Assembly (NCBI RefSeq): GCF_042693015.1
Contig: NZ_CP170544.1
Coordinates: forward strand, 3,410,001-3,474,000
DNA length: 64,000 nucleotides
DNA from: Sphingomonas_E sp042693015
GTDB taxonomy: Bacteria > Pseudomonadota > Alphaproteobacteria > Sphingomonadales > Sphingomonadaceae
Reading direction: 5' to 3'
The translations under genes and the position numbers were made by a program. Under the pieces are notes generated by a model. That model ran no database searches. It saw nothing but the letters and a program-made list of their open reading frames with translations, and was not told the DNA's origin. Shown here piece by piece: positions 14,790 to 23,610 of this stretch. Positions within the stretch are counted from its first letter, which is position 1. Each line of letters starts with the position of its first letter.

Positions 14790-16292
14790 TCAGGCGCCGC
14801 CGGTGGCGCCGAACTGCAACGTATCCATCACCTTCTCGAGATTGAAGCTGCCGGCCTTCTGGGCGGGCGGGAAGTCCTTCAGCGTCGCGAGAAACTCGCC
14901 GATGATGTCCTGGCAGGGGACGAGGATGAAGGCCCGGTCCAGATACCAGTCCCAATAGGAATTCGAGGTGATGTCGGCGAATTCGTAAGGGTCGGTTCGC
15001 AGGTTGAAGAGCTTGGGAATGCGGCCGGTGGTGAAAGGCCGCCCCCAGATCTCCAGCGTACCCTGGCACTTCTGCTCCATGAACACGACCTTCCAATTGT
15101 CCATGCGCAGGCCGGCGACCTCGCCCTCATCGGTGAAGTAGATGAAGCCCTTGCGCGGGCTCTTCTCGCCCTTGGTCAGGTGGCCGACGAGGCTGTGGCC
15201 GTCGAGGTAGGACTTGAATTTCTTGCCGTTGAGCGTGGTGCCCTTCTTCAGATCCTCCTTGATGTTCTTCGCGCCCGCCATTTCGGCGAAGGTCGGCAGC
15301 CAATCGAGGTGCGACACGATGTCGTTCGAAATCTCACCGGCGGGAATCTTGCCCGGCCAGCGCACCAGCGCGGGCACGCGATAGGCGCCTTCCCAGCTGG
15401 TATTCTTTTCCGAGCGGAACGGCGTCGTGCCGGCATCGGGCCAGCTGTTGCAATGCGGGCCGTTGTCGGTCGAATACATGACGAAGGTGTTGTCGGCGAT
15501 GCCGAGTTCATCGACGAGATCGAGCAGGACGCCGATCGCCTTGTCATGATCGATCATCACGTCATGATATTCGCTCTGCCAGCGCCCGGCCTGCCCCCTG
15601 CTTTCCGGCTTCACATGGGTGCGGAAGTGCATGTGGGTGGTGTTGAACCAGACGAAGAAAGGAACGCCCGCCTTCACCTGGGCGCGGATGAAGGCGACGG
15701 CCTTCACGGTCACCTCGTCGTCGATCGTCTCCATCCGTTTCCTGGTCAGCGGGCCGGTGTCCTCGATTTTCTGGCCGCCCTTGCCGTCCGACTTGCAGTG
15801 GAGCACGCCGCGCGGGCCGAAGCGCTTCTTGAAATTGGGGAATTCCTTGGGATCGGGATAATCGGGATTTTCCGGCTCCTCCTCGGCATTCAGGTGGTAG
15901 AGATTGCCGAAGAACTCGTCGAAACCGTGCATGGTCGGCAATTGCTCGTCCCGGTCGCCGAGATGATTCTTGCCGAACTGGCCGGTCGCATAGCCCTGCG
16001 CCTTGAGCACGGTGGCAATGGTCGGGATCGAATCCTTCATGCCTTCCTTCGCGCCCGGCATGCCGACTTTGGTGAGGCCGGTGCGAAGCCCGTTCTGGCC
16101 GGTGATGAAGCTGGCGCGGCCGGCGGTGCAGCTCTGCTCGGCATAATAATCGGTGAAGGTGATGCCTTCATGGGCAACGCGATCGATGTTGGGCGTGCGA
16201 TAGCCCATCATCCCCTTGGTGAAACAGCTGAGGTTCGATTGACCGATATCGTCACCCCACATGACGAGAATATTGGGCTGCGTCTTTGCCAT
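14790..16292 (-). CDS. Sulfatase (arylsulfatase family)
   Basis: Formylglycine-dependent type I sulfatase of 500 residues. The N-terminal metal site appears as PNILVMWGDDIGQSNLSCF and the catalytic cysteine, to be oxidised to formylglycine, is in CTAGRASFITGQNG near residue 55, fitting C-x-A/P-x-R. Further active-site pieces are GKNHLGDRDEQLPTMHGFDE, the histidine in FNTTHMH and TDNGPHCNSWPDAGTTPFR. There is no signal peptide, so it acts in the cytoplasm or leaves by an unusual route. No sulfatase-modifying enzyme (FGE or anSME) gene is in the window. Substrate unknown. Confidence 0.93.
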   Translation of the reverse strand: MAKTQPNILVMWGDDIGQSNLSCFTKGMMGYRTPNIDRVAHEGITFTDYYAEQSCTAGRASFITGQNGLRTGLTKVGMPGAKEGMKDSIPTIATVLKAQGYATGQFGKNHLGDRDEQLPTMHGFDEFFGNLYHLNAEEEPENPDYPDPKEFPNFKKRFGPRGVLHCKSDGKGGQKIEDTGPLTRKRMETIDDEVTVKAVAFIRAQVKAGVPFFVWFNTTHMHFRTHVKPESRGQAGRWQSEYHDVMIDHDKAIGVLLDLVDELGIADNTFVMYSTDNGPHCNSWPDAGTTPFRSEKNTSWEGAYRVPALVRWPGKIPAGEISNDIVSHLDWLPTFAEMAGAKNIKEDLKKGTTLNGKKFKSYLDGHSLVGHLTKGEKSPRKGFIYFTDEGEVAGLRMDNWKVVFMEQKCQGTLEIWGRPFTTGRIPKLFNLRTDPYEFADITSNSYWDWYLDRAFILVPCQDIIGEFLATLKDFPPAQKAGSFNLEKVMDTLQFGATGGA

Positions 16293-16475
16293 CGAAAGCT
16301 CTCCTCACTTGACCCCGTCGCGCGCCGATTTAGGCGTCTGGCGGGTGGGTGAGGTATCCGGATTTACCCTGGCATTTTCCCAGGATTTGCCTGGGCGAGG
16401 CCTTTCCGCGGCGGGCCGATTGGCCCGTGGAAGCGGGCGCAGTGGCAGAAGCCGCACCCTGTTGAAGCGTGTCGC

Positions 16476-17249
16476 TCAATTCACGCTGGTATCGCCACGT
16501 TCGGTATATTCGATGCGGATGCGTACCCAGGCGCCGATCAGCGCGCGGCCGCCGATGCGGGGCGGGCGCACGCGGAACTGCCAGGCGGCCTGGCGTACCG
16601 CGCCGGCAAGGCCCGAGCCTTCGGGATATTGGCCGATCTCGCGGCAATCATCGACGCGGTTATCCGGGATCGTGCGGCAGGCTATCATGCCCCAGCCGAC
16701 CCTCCTGCCGTTGGACGGCATATAAGCGGAAAGCTCCGCATGAGTGGGCTTGCGATACCAGTCGGCATCGAAAAGCTGTTCGCCGATGCCGCCGCCGCCC
16801 TTGGACGACCCGCCCGAGCCGGCGCCGGTTGCGGACGCGACCTCGGTATCCTGCCCTTGATCCTGCTGTTGCGAGCGCATCTTGCCGATGTCCGACTTGG
16901 CATAATCGTCGCTGGTGAGCGGCACCACTTGCGACCAGACGCTCGACGGCGGCGCCACCGGCGCGGGCTTGGCGGTGACGGGCGATTTCGTGGCCTGCTT
17001 CGCTGCGGTGCGGGGGCGCTTGGCGGCCTTGCTCGCTTTCTTTTCGGGCGTCGCCTGCTTGTCGGGCAGCAGGCTGACGCTGATCGGCCCAGAAGGCGAG
17101 GAGCGCGACGTGGGCGGCGGCGGGGCGAGCCGTAGCAGCAGCAGCATCAAGAGCGCATGCAGCAAAAGGACGACGAGCAAGGTCGCCGCGCGGCGCCACA
17201 GCGGCACGCCGCGCTGATCCGGCAGAAACAGGAAAGAGGTCCGGAGCAT
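16476..17249 (-). CDS. TonB-like membrane-anchored protein, unknown role
   Basis: Protein of about 257 residues with one N-terminal transmembrane helix (RRAATLLVVLLLHALLMLLL), then a proline/lysine-rich linker (PEKKASKAAKRPRTAAKQAT) typical of TonB and TolA periplasmic spacers, and a C-terminal domain with LFDADWYRKPTHAELSAYMP, IACRTIPDNRVDDCREIGQY and WQFRVRPPRIGGRALIGAWV. The last segment resembles the beta-strand-rich end of TonB-like proteins. ExbB and ExbD genes are not nearby. The ATG at 17249 is chosen because the frame upstream is polar and lacks a signal; its ribosome site is weak. Confidence 0.7.
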   Translation of the reverse strand: MLRTSFLFLPDQRGVPLWRRAATLLVVLLLHALLMLLLLRLAPPPPTSRSSPSGPISVSLLPDKQATPEKKASKAAKRPRTAAKQATKSPVTAKPAPVAPPSSVWSQVVPLTSDDYAKSDIGKMRSQQQDQGQDTEVASATGAGSGGSSKGGGGIGEQLFDADWYRKPTHAELSAYMPSNGRRVGWGMIACRTIPDNRVDDCREIGQYPEGSGLAGAVRQAAWQFRVRPPRIGGRALIGAWVRIRIEYTERGDTSVN

Positions 17250-17526
17250 TCGCGCGGTGACTACAGCGCCGGCGAACCGCCCGCAACGGGCCGTCGACAG
17301 CCCGTTGCGGACGCAGCGAAATGGCCAATTCGTCACGCCATTTACATACTGTTGCAATGCAGCAACAAAACTTCACATAGTTGCAGGGAGTCGCCGGACT
17401 CACTTGTGCGTCGCAGCACGAGGGATAAGGGTGACGGCGGTCGTTACGAACCAGCCCCCCGCAAGGAGAGAGGCCGGGCGTAAGGACCGCAGGAGGACGA
17501 TCGCAACAACCTCATTGGGGGATATT

Positions 17527-18270
17527 ATGCGTACGTCCATTATCGGCCTTTCGGCCACGTTGTTCGCCGCTTGCATGGCCACACCGGCCCTGGCGCAAGA
17601 GGAGCCCGCCAAGCCCATCACCGTTTCGGGCAATGCCACGGTGGTGAGCGACTATCGCTTCCGCGGCATTTCGCAGACCGACAAGCGTTTCGCGCTGCAG
17701 GGCGGCATTACCGTGACGCATGAATCGGGCCTCTATGCCTCGGTCTGGGGTTCCTCGATCGACGATTATGTCGCCGCCGGCGGCGACCAGGAACTCGATC
17801 TGATTGCCGGCTATTCGACCACGGTCGGCGCCGCGACGATCGATGTCGGCGTGCTCTATTATTACTATCCGGGATCGGGCGGCGCGAACACCGACTTCTT
17901 CGAGCCTTATGCCTCGGTGAAGGGCACGTTCGGCCCGGCGACCGCCAAGGTCTCGGCCGCTTATGCGCCCAAGGCGAATGCGCTCAGCATCGGCAACGGC
18001 AAGGAGGACAATCTCTACACCGCGCTCGACCTGTCGGGCGGCATCGGCGATTCCGGCTTCGGCCTGTCGGCGCATCTCGGCCACAGCTTCGGCCCGAGCT
18101 ACCTCACGATCGGCGACGAATATACCGACTGGAGCCTGGGCGCGACCTACACCACCGGCCCGGTGACGTTCGGCCTGAGCTATGTCGACACCGACAAGTC
18201 GCTCTATTCGCCGAGCGGCCGCAACATCTCGAAGGCGGGCGTCGTCTTCTCGGTGGGCGCAGCCTTCTGA
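17527..18270 (+). CDS. TorF-family putative outer-membrane porin
   Basis: Outer-membrane beta-barrel protein of 247 residues with signal peptide MRTSIIGLSATLFAACMATP then ALAQEE. The mature part starts ITVSGNATVVSDYRFRGISQ and shows alternating amphipathic strands ending GVVFSVGAAF, with the C-terminal aromatic residue used by the barrel assembly machine. The SDYRFRGISQT block is a hallmark of this family (TIGR02001). Substrate unknown. The ATG at 17527 follows GGGGGA. A longer upstream frame exists but does not fit a signal peptide. The 277-nt region before it shows no other gene. Confidence 0.9.
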   Translation: MRTSIIGLSATLFAACMATPALAQEEPAKPITVSGNATVVSDYRFRGISQTDKRFALQGGITVTHESGLYASVWGSSIDDYVAAGGDQELDLIAGYSTTVGAATIDVGVLYYYYPGSGGANTDFFEPYASVKGTFGPATAKVSAAYAPKANALSIGNGKEDNLYTALDLSGGIGDSGFGLSAHLGHSFGPSYLTIGDEYTDWSLGATYTTGPVTFGLSYVDTDKSLYSPSGRNISKAGVVFSVGAAF

Positions 18271-18346
18271 TCCGCAGCGGGGCCGCGTCGAACCGCGCGG
18301 CCCCGCGATTTACCTTTGGTTCACCAAATGCGCGCAAGGTTAGCGC

Positions 18347-18496
18347 ATGCAGAGCCGCTCCTCCATGCCCCTGATCCGCCGCGCCGGCATCGCGCTGGCC
18401 GGGCTCGTCTGCGGGATGCTTTGCGCGGCGATGGCGGCATCGCTTTCCGCAACTGCAAGTCCTCCCAGCGAAACGCTTGTGCATTTAGCAATTTAG
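18347..18496 (+). CDS. Possible 49-residue membrane or secreted peptide
   Basis: Short frame MQSRSSMPLIRRAGIALAGL continuing through one hydrophobic segment and ending ETLVHLAI. An AAGG lies 10 nt upstream. It could be a small membrane peptide or the start of a lost exported protein. There is no supporting homology that I recognise, and its position in the 352-nt gap before the pyrophosphatase gene is compatible with chance. Confidence 0.25.
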   Translation: MQSRSSMPLIRRAGIALAGLVCGMLCAAMAASLSATASPPSETLVHLAI

Positions 18497-18622
18497 GCCC
18501 GTCCCGGCCGGGATTGCCAAACCCGCAACGGCCCCTATTCTCCCCCGCCAGCGGGAAGGGGCGGCACGGACGCAAGAGAACGCCGGTCGTATCTTCACGC
18601 CCCAACAGGGGAAGGAGATCGG

Positions 18623-20758
18623 ATGCCTATCGTCTATCTGGCAATTGCCTGTGGCGTCATCGCCATATTGTACGGTTTGCTTACCAGTCGACAGGTGCTC
18701 GCGGCGTCCGCGGGCAACGAGAAGATGCAGGACATCGCCGCCGCCATTCAGGAAGGCGCGCAGGCCTATCTCGGCCGGCAGTATCGCACGATCGCCATCG
18801 TCGGCGTGATCGTGGCAGGGCTGGTCGCCTATTTTCTCGGCCATGTTTCGGCGATCGGCTTCGTGATCGGCGCGCTGCTTTCGGGCATCACCGGCTATAT
18901 CGGCATGAACATCTCGGTGCGCGCCAATGTCCGCACCGCGGAGGCCGCGCGTGGCAGCCTGCAAGGGGGCCTCACCATCGCCTTCCGCGCCGGCGCCGTC
19001 ACGGGCATGCTGGTGGCGGGCCTCGGCCTGCTCGCGATCGCGATCTTCTACTGGTATCTCACCGGGCCGGGCGGCATGTCGCTCGACATTCCCGAACAGA
19101 AGCGCGTGGTGGTCGATGCGCTGGTGGCGCTGGCCTTCGGCGCGTCGCTGATCTCGATCTTCGCGCGTCTCGGCGGCGGCATCTTCACCAAGGCGGCCGA
19201 CGTCGGCGCGGACCTTGTCGGCAAAGTGGAAGCGGGCATCCCCGAGGATGACCCCCGCAACCCGGCCGTGATTGCCGACAACGTAGGCGACAATGTCGGC
19301 GACTGCGCGGGCATGGCGGCCGACCTGTTCGAAACCTATGTCGTGACGCTGGGCGTGACGATGGTTTCGATCGCCCTTCTCATCACTGCTCCGCTTGCCG
19401 AAATCAGCGCACTGATGGCGCTGCCGCTGGCGATCGGCGGGGTGTGCATCATCACCTCGATCATCGGCACCTATATGGTCCGCCTGGGCAAGAGCCAGTC
19501 GATCATGGGCGCGCTCTACAAGGGCTTCCTGACATCGGCGATCCTGGCGGTTCCGGCCTTCTGGTTCGTGACCGACTGGGCGCTGGGCAGCTTCGGCGGC
19601 CTGGGGGCGACCTTCTCCATCACCGATTTCGCCGGTAACCCGATCACCTTCAACGGCATGGACCTGTTCTGGTGCATGATCGCCGGCCTGGTCGTCACCG
19701 GCGTGATCGTGTGGATCACCGAATATTATACGGGCACCAACTACCGCCCGGTCCGCTCGATCGCCAAGGCTTCGGAGACGGGGCATGGCACCAACGTGAT
19801 CCAGGGCCTGGCGATCAGCCTGGAGGCGACGGCGCTGCCGACGCTGGTAATCGTGGTGGCGGCGGTGTTCGCCTATCAGGTTGCCGGCATCGTCGGCCTG
19901 GCCTTTGCGGCGACCGCGATGCTGGCGCTGGCCGGTATGGTCGTGGCGCTCGACGCTTATGGCCCGGTGACGGACAATGCCGGCGGCATCGCCGAGATGG
20001 CGGGCCTGGACGACAGCGTCCGCGTCAAGACCGACGCACTCGACGCGGTGGGCAACACCACCAAGGCGGTGACCAAGGGCTATGCGATCGGATCGGCGGG
20101 CCTGGCAGCCCTCGTGCTGTTCGGCGCCTACACCACCGACCTTGGCATCTTCTTCCCCGAACTCAGCGTCAATTTCTCGCTGAGCAATCCTTATGTGATC
20201 GTCGGCCTGCTGCTCGGCGCGCTTCTGCCCTACATCTTCGGCGCTTTCGGCATGACCGCCGTGGGCCGCGCCGCGGGTGCGGTGGTGGAGGAAGTCCGCA
20301 CGCAGTTCCGCGACAATCCGGGGATCATGGCAGGCACCAGCCGGCCGAACTATGCCCGCACCGTCGATCTCGTCACCAAGGCGGCGATCAAGGAGATGAT
20401 CATCCCGTCGCTGCTGCCGGTTCTGGCGCCGATCGTGGTCTATTACGCGATCACCGCGGTTGCGGGCCAGGCCAACGGCTTTGCGGCCCTGGGCGCATTG
20501 CTGCTGGGCGTGATCGTGTCCGGCCTGTTCGTCGCCATTTCGATGACGTCGGGCGGCGGCGCCTGGGACAATGCCAAGAAATATATCGAGGACGGCAATC
20601 ATGGCGGCAAGGGCAGCGATGCCCACAAGGCCGCGGTGACCGGCGATACGGTGGGCGATCCCTACAAGGATACGGCCGGCCCGGCGGTCAATCCGATGAT
20701 CAAGATCACCAACATCGTGGCGCTGTTGCTGCTCGCGGCCCTCGCCCACGCCGGCTGA
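18623..20758 (+). CDS. hppA: Membrane-bound proton-pumping pyrophosphatase (K+-independent type)
   Basis: Integral membrane protein of 711 residues with about 16 helices. It hydrolyses cytosolic pyrophosphate and pumps protons into the periplasm. The pyrophosphate-binding core DVGADLVGKVEAGIPEDDPR and DNVGDNVGDCAGMAADLFE is intact, as are the C-terminal acidic site GGGAWDNAKKYIEDG and DTVGDPYKDTAGPAVNPMIK. At the potassium site the sequence is GNTTKA; the lysine in place of alanine marks the K+-independent subfamily. It is followed by a strong intrinsic terminator. Confidence 0.97.
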   Translation: MPIVYLAIACGVIAILYGLLTSRQVLAASAGNEKMQDIAAAIQEGAQAYLGRQYRTIAIVGVIVAGLVAYFLGHVSAIGFVIGALLSGITGYIGMNISVRANVRTAEAARGSLQGGLTIAFRAGAVTGMLVAGLGLLAIAIFYWYLTGPGGMSLDIPEQKRVVVDALVALAFGASLISIFARLGGGIFTKAADVGADLVGKVEAGIPEDDPRNPAVIADNVGDNVGDCAGMAADLFETYVVTLGVTMVSIALLITAPLAEISALMALPLAIGGVCIITSIIGTYMVRLGKSQSIMGALYKGFLTSAILAVPAFWFVTDWALGSFGGLGATFSITDFAGNPITFNGMDLFWCMIAGLVVTGVIVWITEYYTGTNYRPVRSIAKASETGHGTNVIQGLAISLEATALPTLVIVVAAVFAYQVAGIVGLAFAATAMLALAGMVVALDAYGPVTDNAGGIAEMAGLDDSVRVKTDALDAVGNTTKAVTKGYAIGSAGLAALVLFGAYTTDLGIFFPELSVNFSLSNPYVIVGLLLGALLPYIFGAFGMTAVGRAAGAVVEEVRTQFRDNPGIMAGTSRPNYARTVDLVTKAAIKEMIIPSLLPVLAPIVVYYAITAVAGQANGFAALGALLLGVIVSGLFVAISMTSGGGAWDNAKKYIEDGNHGGKGSDAHKAAVTGDTVGDPYKDTAGPAVNPMIKITNIVALLLLAALAHAG

Positions 20759-20777
20759 TCCAGGTCAAATACTCGCA

Positions 20778-20812
20778 CCCCGCCCGGAGAAATCCGGGCG
20801 GGGTTTTCTTTT
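20778..20812 (+). terminator. Rho-independent terminator after hppA
   Basis: CCCCGCCCGGA, loop GAAA, TCCGGGCGGGG, then TTTTCTTTT. The stem of 11 perfect pairs plus T tract is a textbook intrinsic terminator 19 nt after the stop codon. A near-identical one follows the next gene at 21680-21713. Confidence 0.95.
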
Positions 20813-20991
20813 GTCTGTGACGCCAGTCCCGTTTTGGGATCGAAAAAGGTGCGGATTCATCATCTTCCGACGCTTGATCTTGCCGCGACTATCGTGGCAG
20901 GTCCGAATGGTTGATGGCCCGTTCACTATCCGACGCGGGTTGTTGCAAGCCGTCGGCGTTCTCGGGCGGCATCCAATGAGGGATAGAATTT

Positions 20992-21654
20992 ATGCGTAAG
21001 TTTTTGCTTGCCCTTGCGGCAGCCACCGCCTTTGCTGCGCCTGCGAGTGCCGCGATCGTTTTCGAAGACAATTTCGAAGGTGAAGCCGGCGGCGCGACCG
21101 TTCTGAACTATAACGGCTTCGCGAACTGGGACGTCATCGACGGCACCGTCGATCTGCTCAACACGCCGAACCAGTTCGGCCTGACCTGCGCAGGCGGCTC
21201 CGGCTCGTGCGTCGACCTTGACGGTTCGACCGGCGATCCGGGCGTGCTGATCACGAAGGGCATCTTCGACATCAAGTCCTACGAGAAGTTCACGCTGACG
21301 CTGGATCTGGGCGGCAGCCAGCGCACCGGCCCCGACGGCGTGGTGATCGGCTTCCTGTTCACCGATCCGGACGGCGTGCTGGCGGAAAGCGATCCGCTGA
21401 TCCTGGAAGCGTCCGATCCGTTCAGCAACGTCTTCACCAGCACGAGCTTCGGTTTCGACGGTTCGTTCAAGCTGTTCATCCGCGCCGATCCGGGCACGCC
21501 AGGTTCGGACAATATCGGCGCGCTGCTCGATAACGTCTCGCTCGACATCGCGCCGGTGCCGGAACCCGCCACCTGGGCGATGATGATCACCGGCTTCGGC
21601 ATGGTCGGCGGCGCGATGCGCACCCGCCGCCGTGAGACGCTGGCGACCGCCTGA
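20992..21654 (+). CDS. PEPxxWA-CTERM sorting-domain protein
   Basis: Exported protein of 220 residues. The signal peptide MRKFLLALAAATAFAAPASA is followed by a jelly-roll-like body (VFEDNFEGEAGGATVLNYNG, WDVIDGTVDLL) of the type seen in carbohydrate-binding-like PEP-CTERM proteins. The C-terminus carries the exosortase recognition tail: VPEPATWAMMITGFGMVGGA, then MRTRRRE. PEPxxWA is the variant typical of sphingomonads. An exosortase gene would be needed but is not in the window. A terminator follows 25 nt downstream. Confidence 0.93.
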   Translation: MRKFLLALAAATAFAAPASAAIVFEDNFEGEAGGATVLNYNGFANWDVIDGTVDLLNTPNQFGLTCAGGSGSCVDLDGSTGDPGVLITKGIFDIKSYEKFTLTLDLGGSQRTGPDGVVIGFLFTDPDGVLAESDPLILEASDPFSNVFTSTSFGFDGSFKLFIRADPGTPGSDNIGALLDNVSLDIAPVPEPATWAMMITGFGMVGGAMRTRRRETLATA

Positions 21655-21679
21655 CACGCGATCTTCGCGGAAGCAAAGA

Positions 21680-21713
21680 CCCCGCCCGGAGCGATCCGGG
21701 CGGGGTTTTCTTT
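21680..21713 (+). terminator. Rho-independent terminator after the PEP-CTERM gene
   Basis: CCCCGCCCGGA, loop GCGA, TCCGGGCGGGG, then TTTTCTTT. Its stem is identical to that of the terminator at 20778-20812. Confidence 0.95.
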
Positions 21714-21848
21714 AATTGATGGACGGGGTTGCGGGCTTAGCTGCCCGGCGCGGGGATGACCCGACGTCCGGAAATAAAGGTTCCCGTCCAAAACCGGACT
21801 GTCAGGAGTCGACGGCATAGCGGAGGTCGTGACGATACGAACTCCCCT

Positions 21849-21880
21849 CGTCACCCCGGACTTGTTCCGGGGTCCACCGT
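21849..21880. repeat. Left 32-bp inverted repeat of the GIY-YIG element, copy A
   Basis: It is an exact inverted copy of 22220-22251. Internally it is a REP palindrome with arms CCCCGGA and TCCGGGG. It is identical to the left repeat of copy B at 53052-53083. Confidence 0.95.
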
Positions 21881-21893
21881 GCGGCACTCATTG

Positions 21894-22220
21894 ATGTCGA
21901 TGATCGAGCGACAGCCTTGCGTCTAGATTCTCGCCAGCGCCTTTAACAGAACGCTGTATGTCGGCGTAACCTCCGATCTCCTTCGCCGTGTCGCCCAGCA
22001 TCGTGAAGGCATGTTTGACGGCTTCACCAAGCGATATGGCATCAAATGCCTGGTCTATTGGGAGGCGGCAGGCACGATGGAGGCTGCGATCCTGCGCGAG
22101 AAGCAGATCAAGCGCTGGCGGCGGGACTGGAAACGGAACCTGATCGAACGGGACAATCCCTCATGGAATGATCTGGCTGTAGCGTTCGGGTTGGAACCTC
22201 TGGCCGCGTCGCCCGCGTGA
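21894..22220 (+). pseudogene. GIY-YIG nuclease gene, copy A, broken by an amber codon
   Basis: The frame begins MSMIERQPCV and then meets TAG at 21924-21926, where the intact copy B has TAC (tyrosine of the GIY-YIG motif region, VYILAS). Downstream the reading frame is undamaged: GTLY-like strand, GVTSDLLRRV, EGMFDGFTKRYGIKCLVYWE, REKQIKRWRRDWKRNLIERD. A 69-residue fragment could start at 22011 but would lack the catalytic start of the domain. The element is nearly identical to 53097-53423 and its flanks. Confidence 0.88.
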
Positions 22221-22251
22221 CGGTGGACCCCGGAACAAGTCCGGGGTGACG
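22220..22251. repeat. Right 32-bp inverted repeat of the GIY-YIG element, copy A
   Basis: It starts on the last base of the GIY-YIG stop codon and is an exact inverted match to 21849-21880. Copy B shows the same arrangement at 53423-53454. Confidence 0.95.
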
Positions 22252-22384
22252 AAGAGCGGATATCCCCTCCCCCGACCTTTCCGTCGTTCAGCGTTGCCGG
22301 ATGGCTGCCTGAAACCTGCCAGTCATCGTGCCCTGCGACGGCGTCGCACTTCACCAACCTCGCGGTCGAGGCCGCTCCGCATGT

Positions 22385-23074
22385 TCACCGATCGAGCAGG
22401 TTGATCCGTTCGTGGACCAGCGCCTCGATCTCGGGGCGCGGCAGGCCGGCGGGCAGGATTTCCGAGAAGCGGAAGGTGATGGTGCCGGCATGGCGGACGA
22501 AGCGGCGGCGCGGATAGAGCCGGCCGCTATCGAGCGCGATCGCCACCACCGGCAGGTTGAGCGATTTGTAGAGCCCGGCGAAGCCCGCGCGGAGCGGCGG
22601 CTGTTCGCCGGGCGGAACGCGCGTACCTTCCGGAAAGATCAGGATCGGGCGTTGTTCGTTGATTGCCGCGCGGCCCGCCTTGAGCATGGTGCGCAAGGCA
22701 GAGGACGAGCCTTCGCGATCGACAGGGATGACGCCATACATCCGCGCCACGCGCCCCCAGCCGGGCATGTCCGCCAGCTCGCGCTTGAGCACCACGGCCG
22801 GCTCATTGAGCAGGCGGAGCAGTTCCAGCGTCTCGTACATCGACTGGTGCTTGGCGGCGAACAGCACGGTGCCGGTGGGCATCACGCCTTCCACCTTCGT
22901 GCGGATGCCAAGCAGGTTGCGCGCGCACCAGCCGTGAAAGCGCGCCCAGCCGACGGCGTGACTGCGCAGGGCGCGCGGGCCGCGAACCAGGGCGACGGGG
23001 AAGGCCCACAACACGGCGACCACCGTGCCGGGATAGAAGATCGAAGCGAACAGCAGCGAGCGGAGCAGATCCAT
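22385..23074 (-). CDS. 1-acyl-sn-glycerol-3-phosphate acyltransferase (PlsC family)
   Basis: Membrane-associated acyltransferase of 229 residues, presumably adding the second acyl chain in phospholipid synthesis. The catalytic block is KHQSMYETLE (the H-x4-D/E motif, with glutamate), followed by GVIPVDREGSSSALRTM and ILIFPEGTRVPPGE, then PVVAIALDSGRLYPRR. An N-terminal hydrophobic helix (LLRSLLFASIFYPGTVVAVL) anchors it. It is the last gene of the ftsE-ftsX-ydcF-plsC operon and starts 6 nt after the YdcF stop. Confidence 0.92.
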   Translation of the reverse strand: MDLLRSLLFASIFYPGTVVAVLWAFPVALVRGPRALRSHAVGWARFHGWCARNLLGIRTKVEGVMPTGTVLFAAKHQSMYETLELLRLLNEPAVVLKRELADMPGWGRVARMYGVIPVDREGSSSALRTMLKAGRAAINEQRPILIFPEGTRVPPGEQPPLRAGFAGLYKSLNLPVVAIALDSGRLYPRRRFVRHAGTITFRFSEILPAGLPRPEIEALVHERINLLDR

Positions 23075-23079
23075 CACCC

Positions 23080-23610
23080 TCAGACCCCGAGCGGCGCGGC
23101 GACGCGGCGCAGCAGATATTTGTGATATTCCTCGAACAGCGATCCCAGCCCCGGCTCGCTGGGCACGGCATCGGCGACCAGCCGGACATCGTCGCCCAGC
23201 ACGCGCGACAGTTCGAAACGGGCGCGGCGCATATGCCAGTCGGTCGTGACGAGCCGCACCGAACGATAATGATGCTGCGTCACCCATAGCGCCGTTTCCT
23301 CGGCATTGGAGCGGGTATCGACCGCTTCGTTGCCGAGATCGACGCAGCAATCGACGAGCTTTTCGGGGGCATTGTTGGCAGCCGCCAGTTCCCGCGGGCG
23401 GACGCGACGATCGGCGCCCGAGACGAGCAGCCGCTTGGCCTTGCCCCTTTCGAGCAGGCCGAGGCCGCGCTGGACACGGCCGGGGCCTCCGGTGAGGACG
23501 ACGATCGCGTCGGTCGGGCTCTCATCCGCCGGGCCGGGCAAGGTCATTGCGAACCAGGCGAAGCCGATCATCCAGAGCAGGATGCCGGCGGCAAGGATGC
23601 GGGTGATCAT
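23080..23610 (-). CDS. YdcF family protein (DUF218)
   Basis: Protein of 176 residues with one N-terminal membrane helix (ILAAGILLWMIGFAWFAMTL) and a periplasmic-type DUF218 domain: DAIVVLTGGPGRVQRGLGLL, KRLLVSGADRRVRPREL, DTRSNAEETALWV and RSVRLVTTDWHMRRARFELS. Family members (YdcF, SanA, ElyC) are linked to envelope integrity; no activity is proven here. Its ATG overlaps the TGA of ftsX (ATGA), so the two are translationally coupled, and plsC follows. This order is common in sphingomonads. Confidence 0.9.
   Translation of the reverse strand: MITRILAAGILLWMIGFAWFAMTLPGPADESPTDAIVVLTGGPGRVQRGLGLLERGKAKRLLVSGADRRVRPRELAAANNAPEKLVDCCVDLGNEAVDTRSNAEETALWVTQHHYRSVRLVTTDWHMRRARFELSRVLGDDVRLVADAVPSEPGLGSLFEEYHKYLLRRVAAPLGV

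Noticed and set aside
18485..20749. 754-residue minus-strand open frame
   Set aside because: It is exactly antisense to hppA, histidine- and arginine-rich, and shows no domain. High GC gives long antisense frames.
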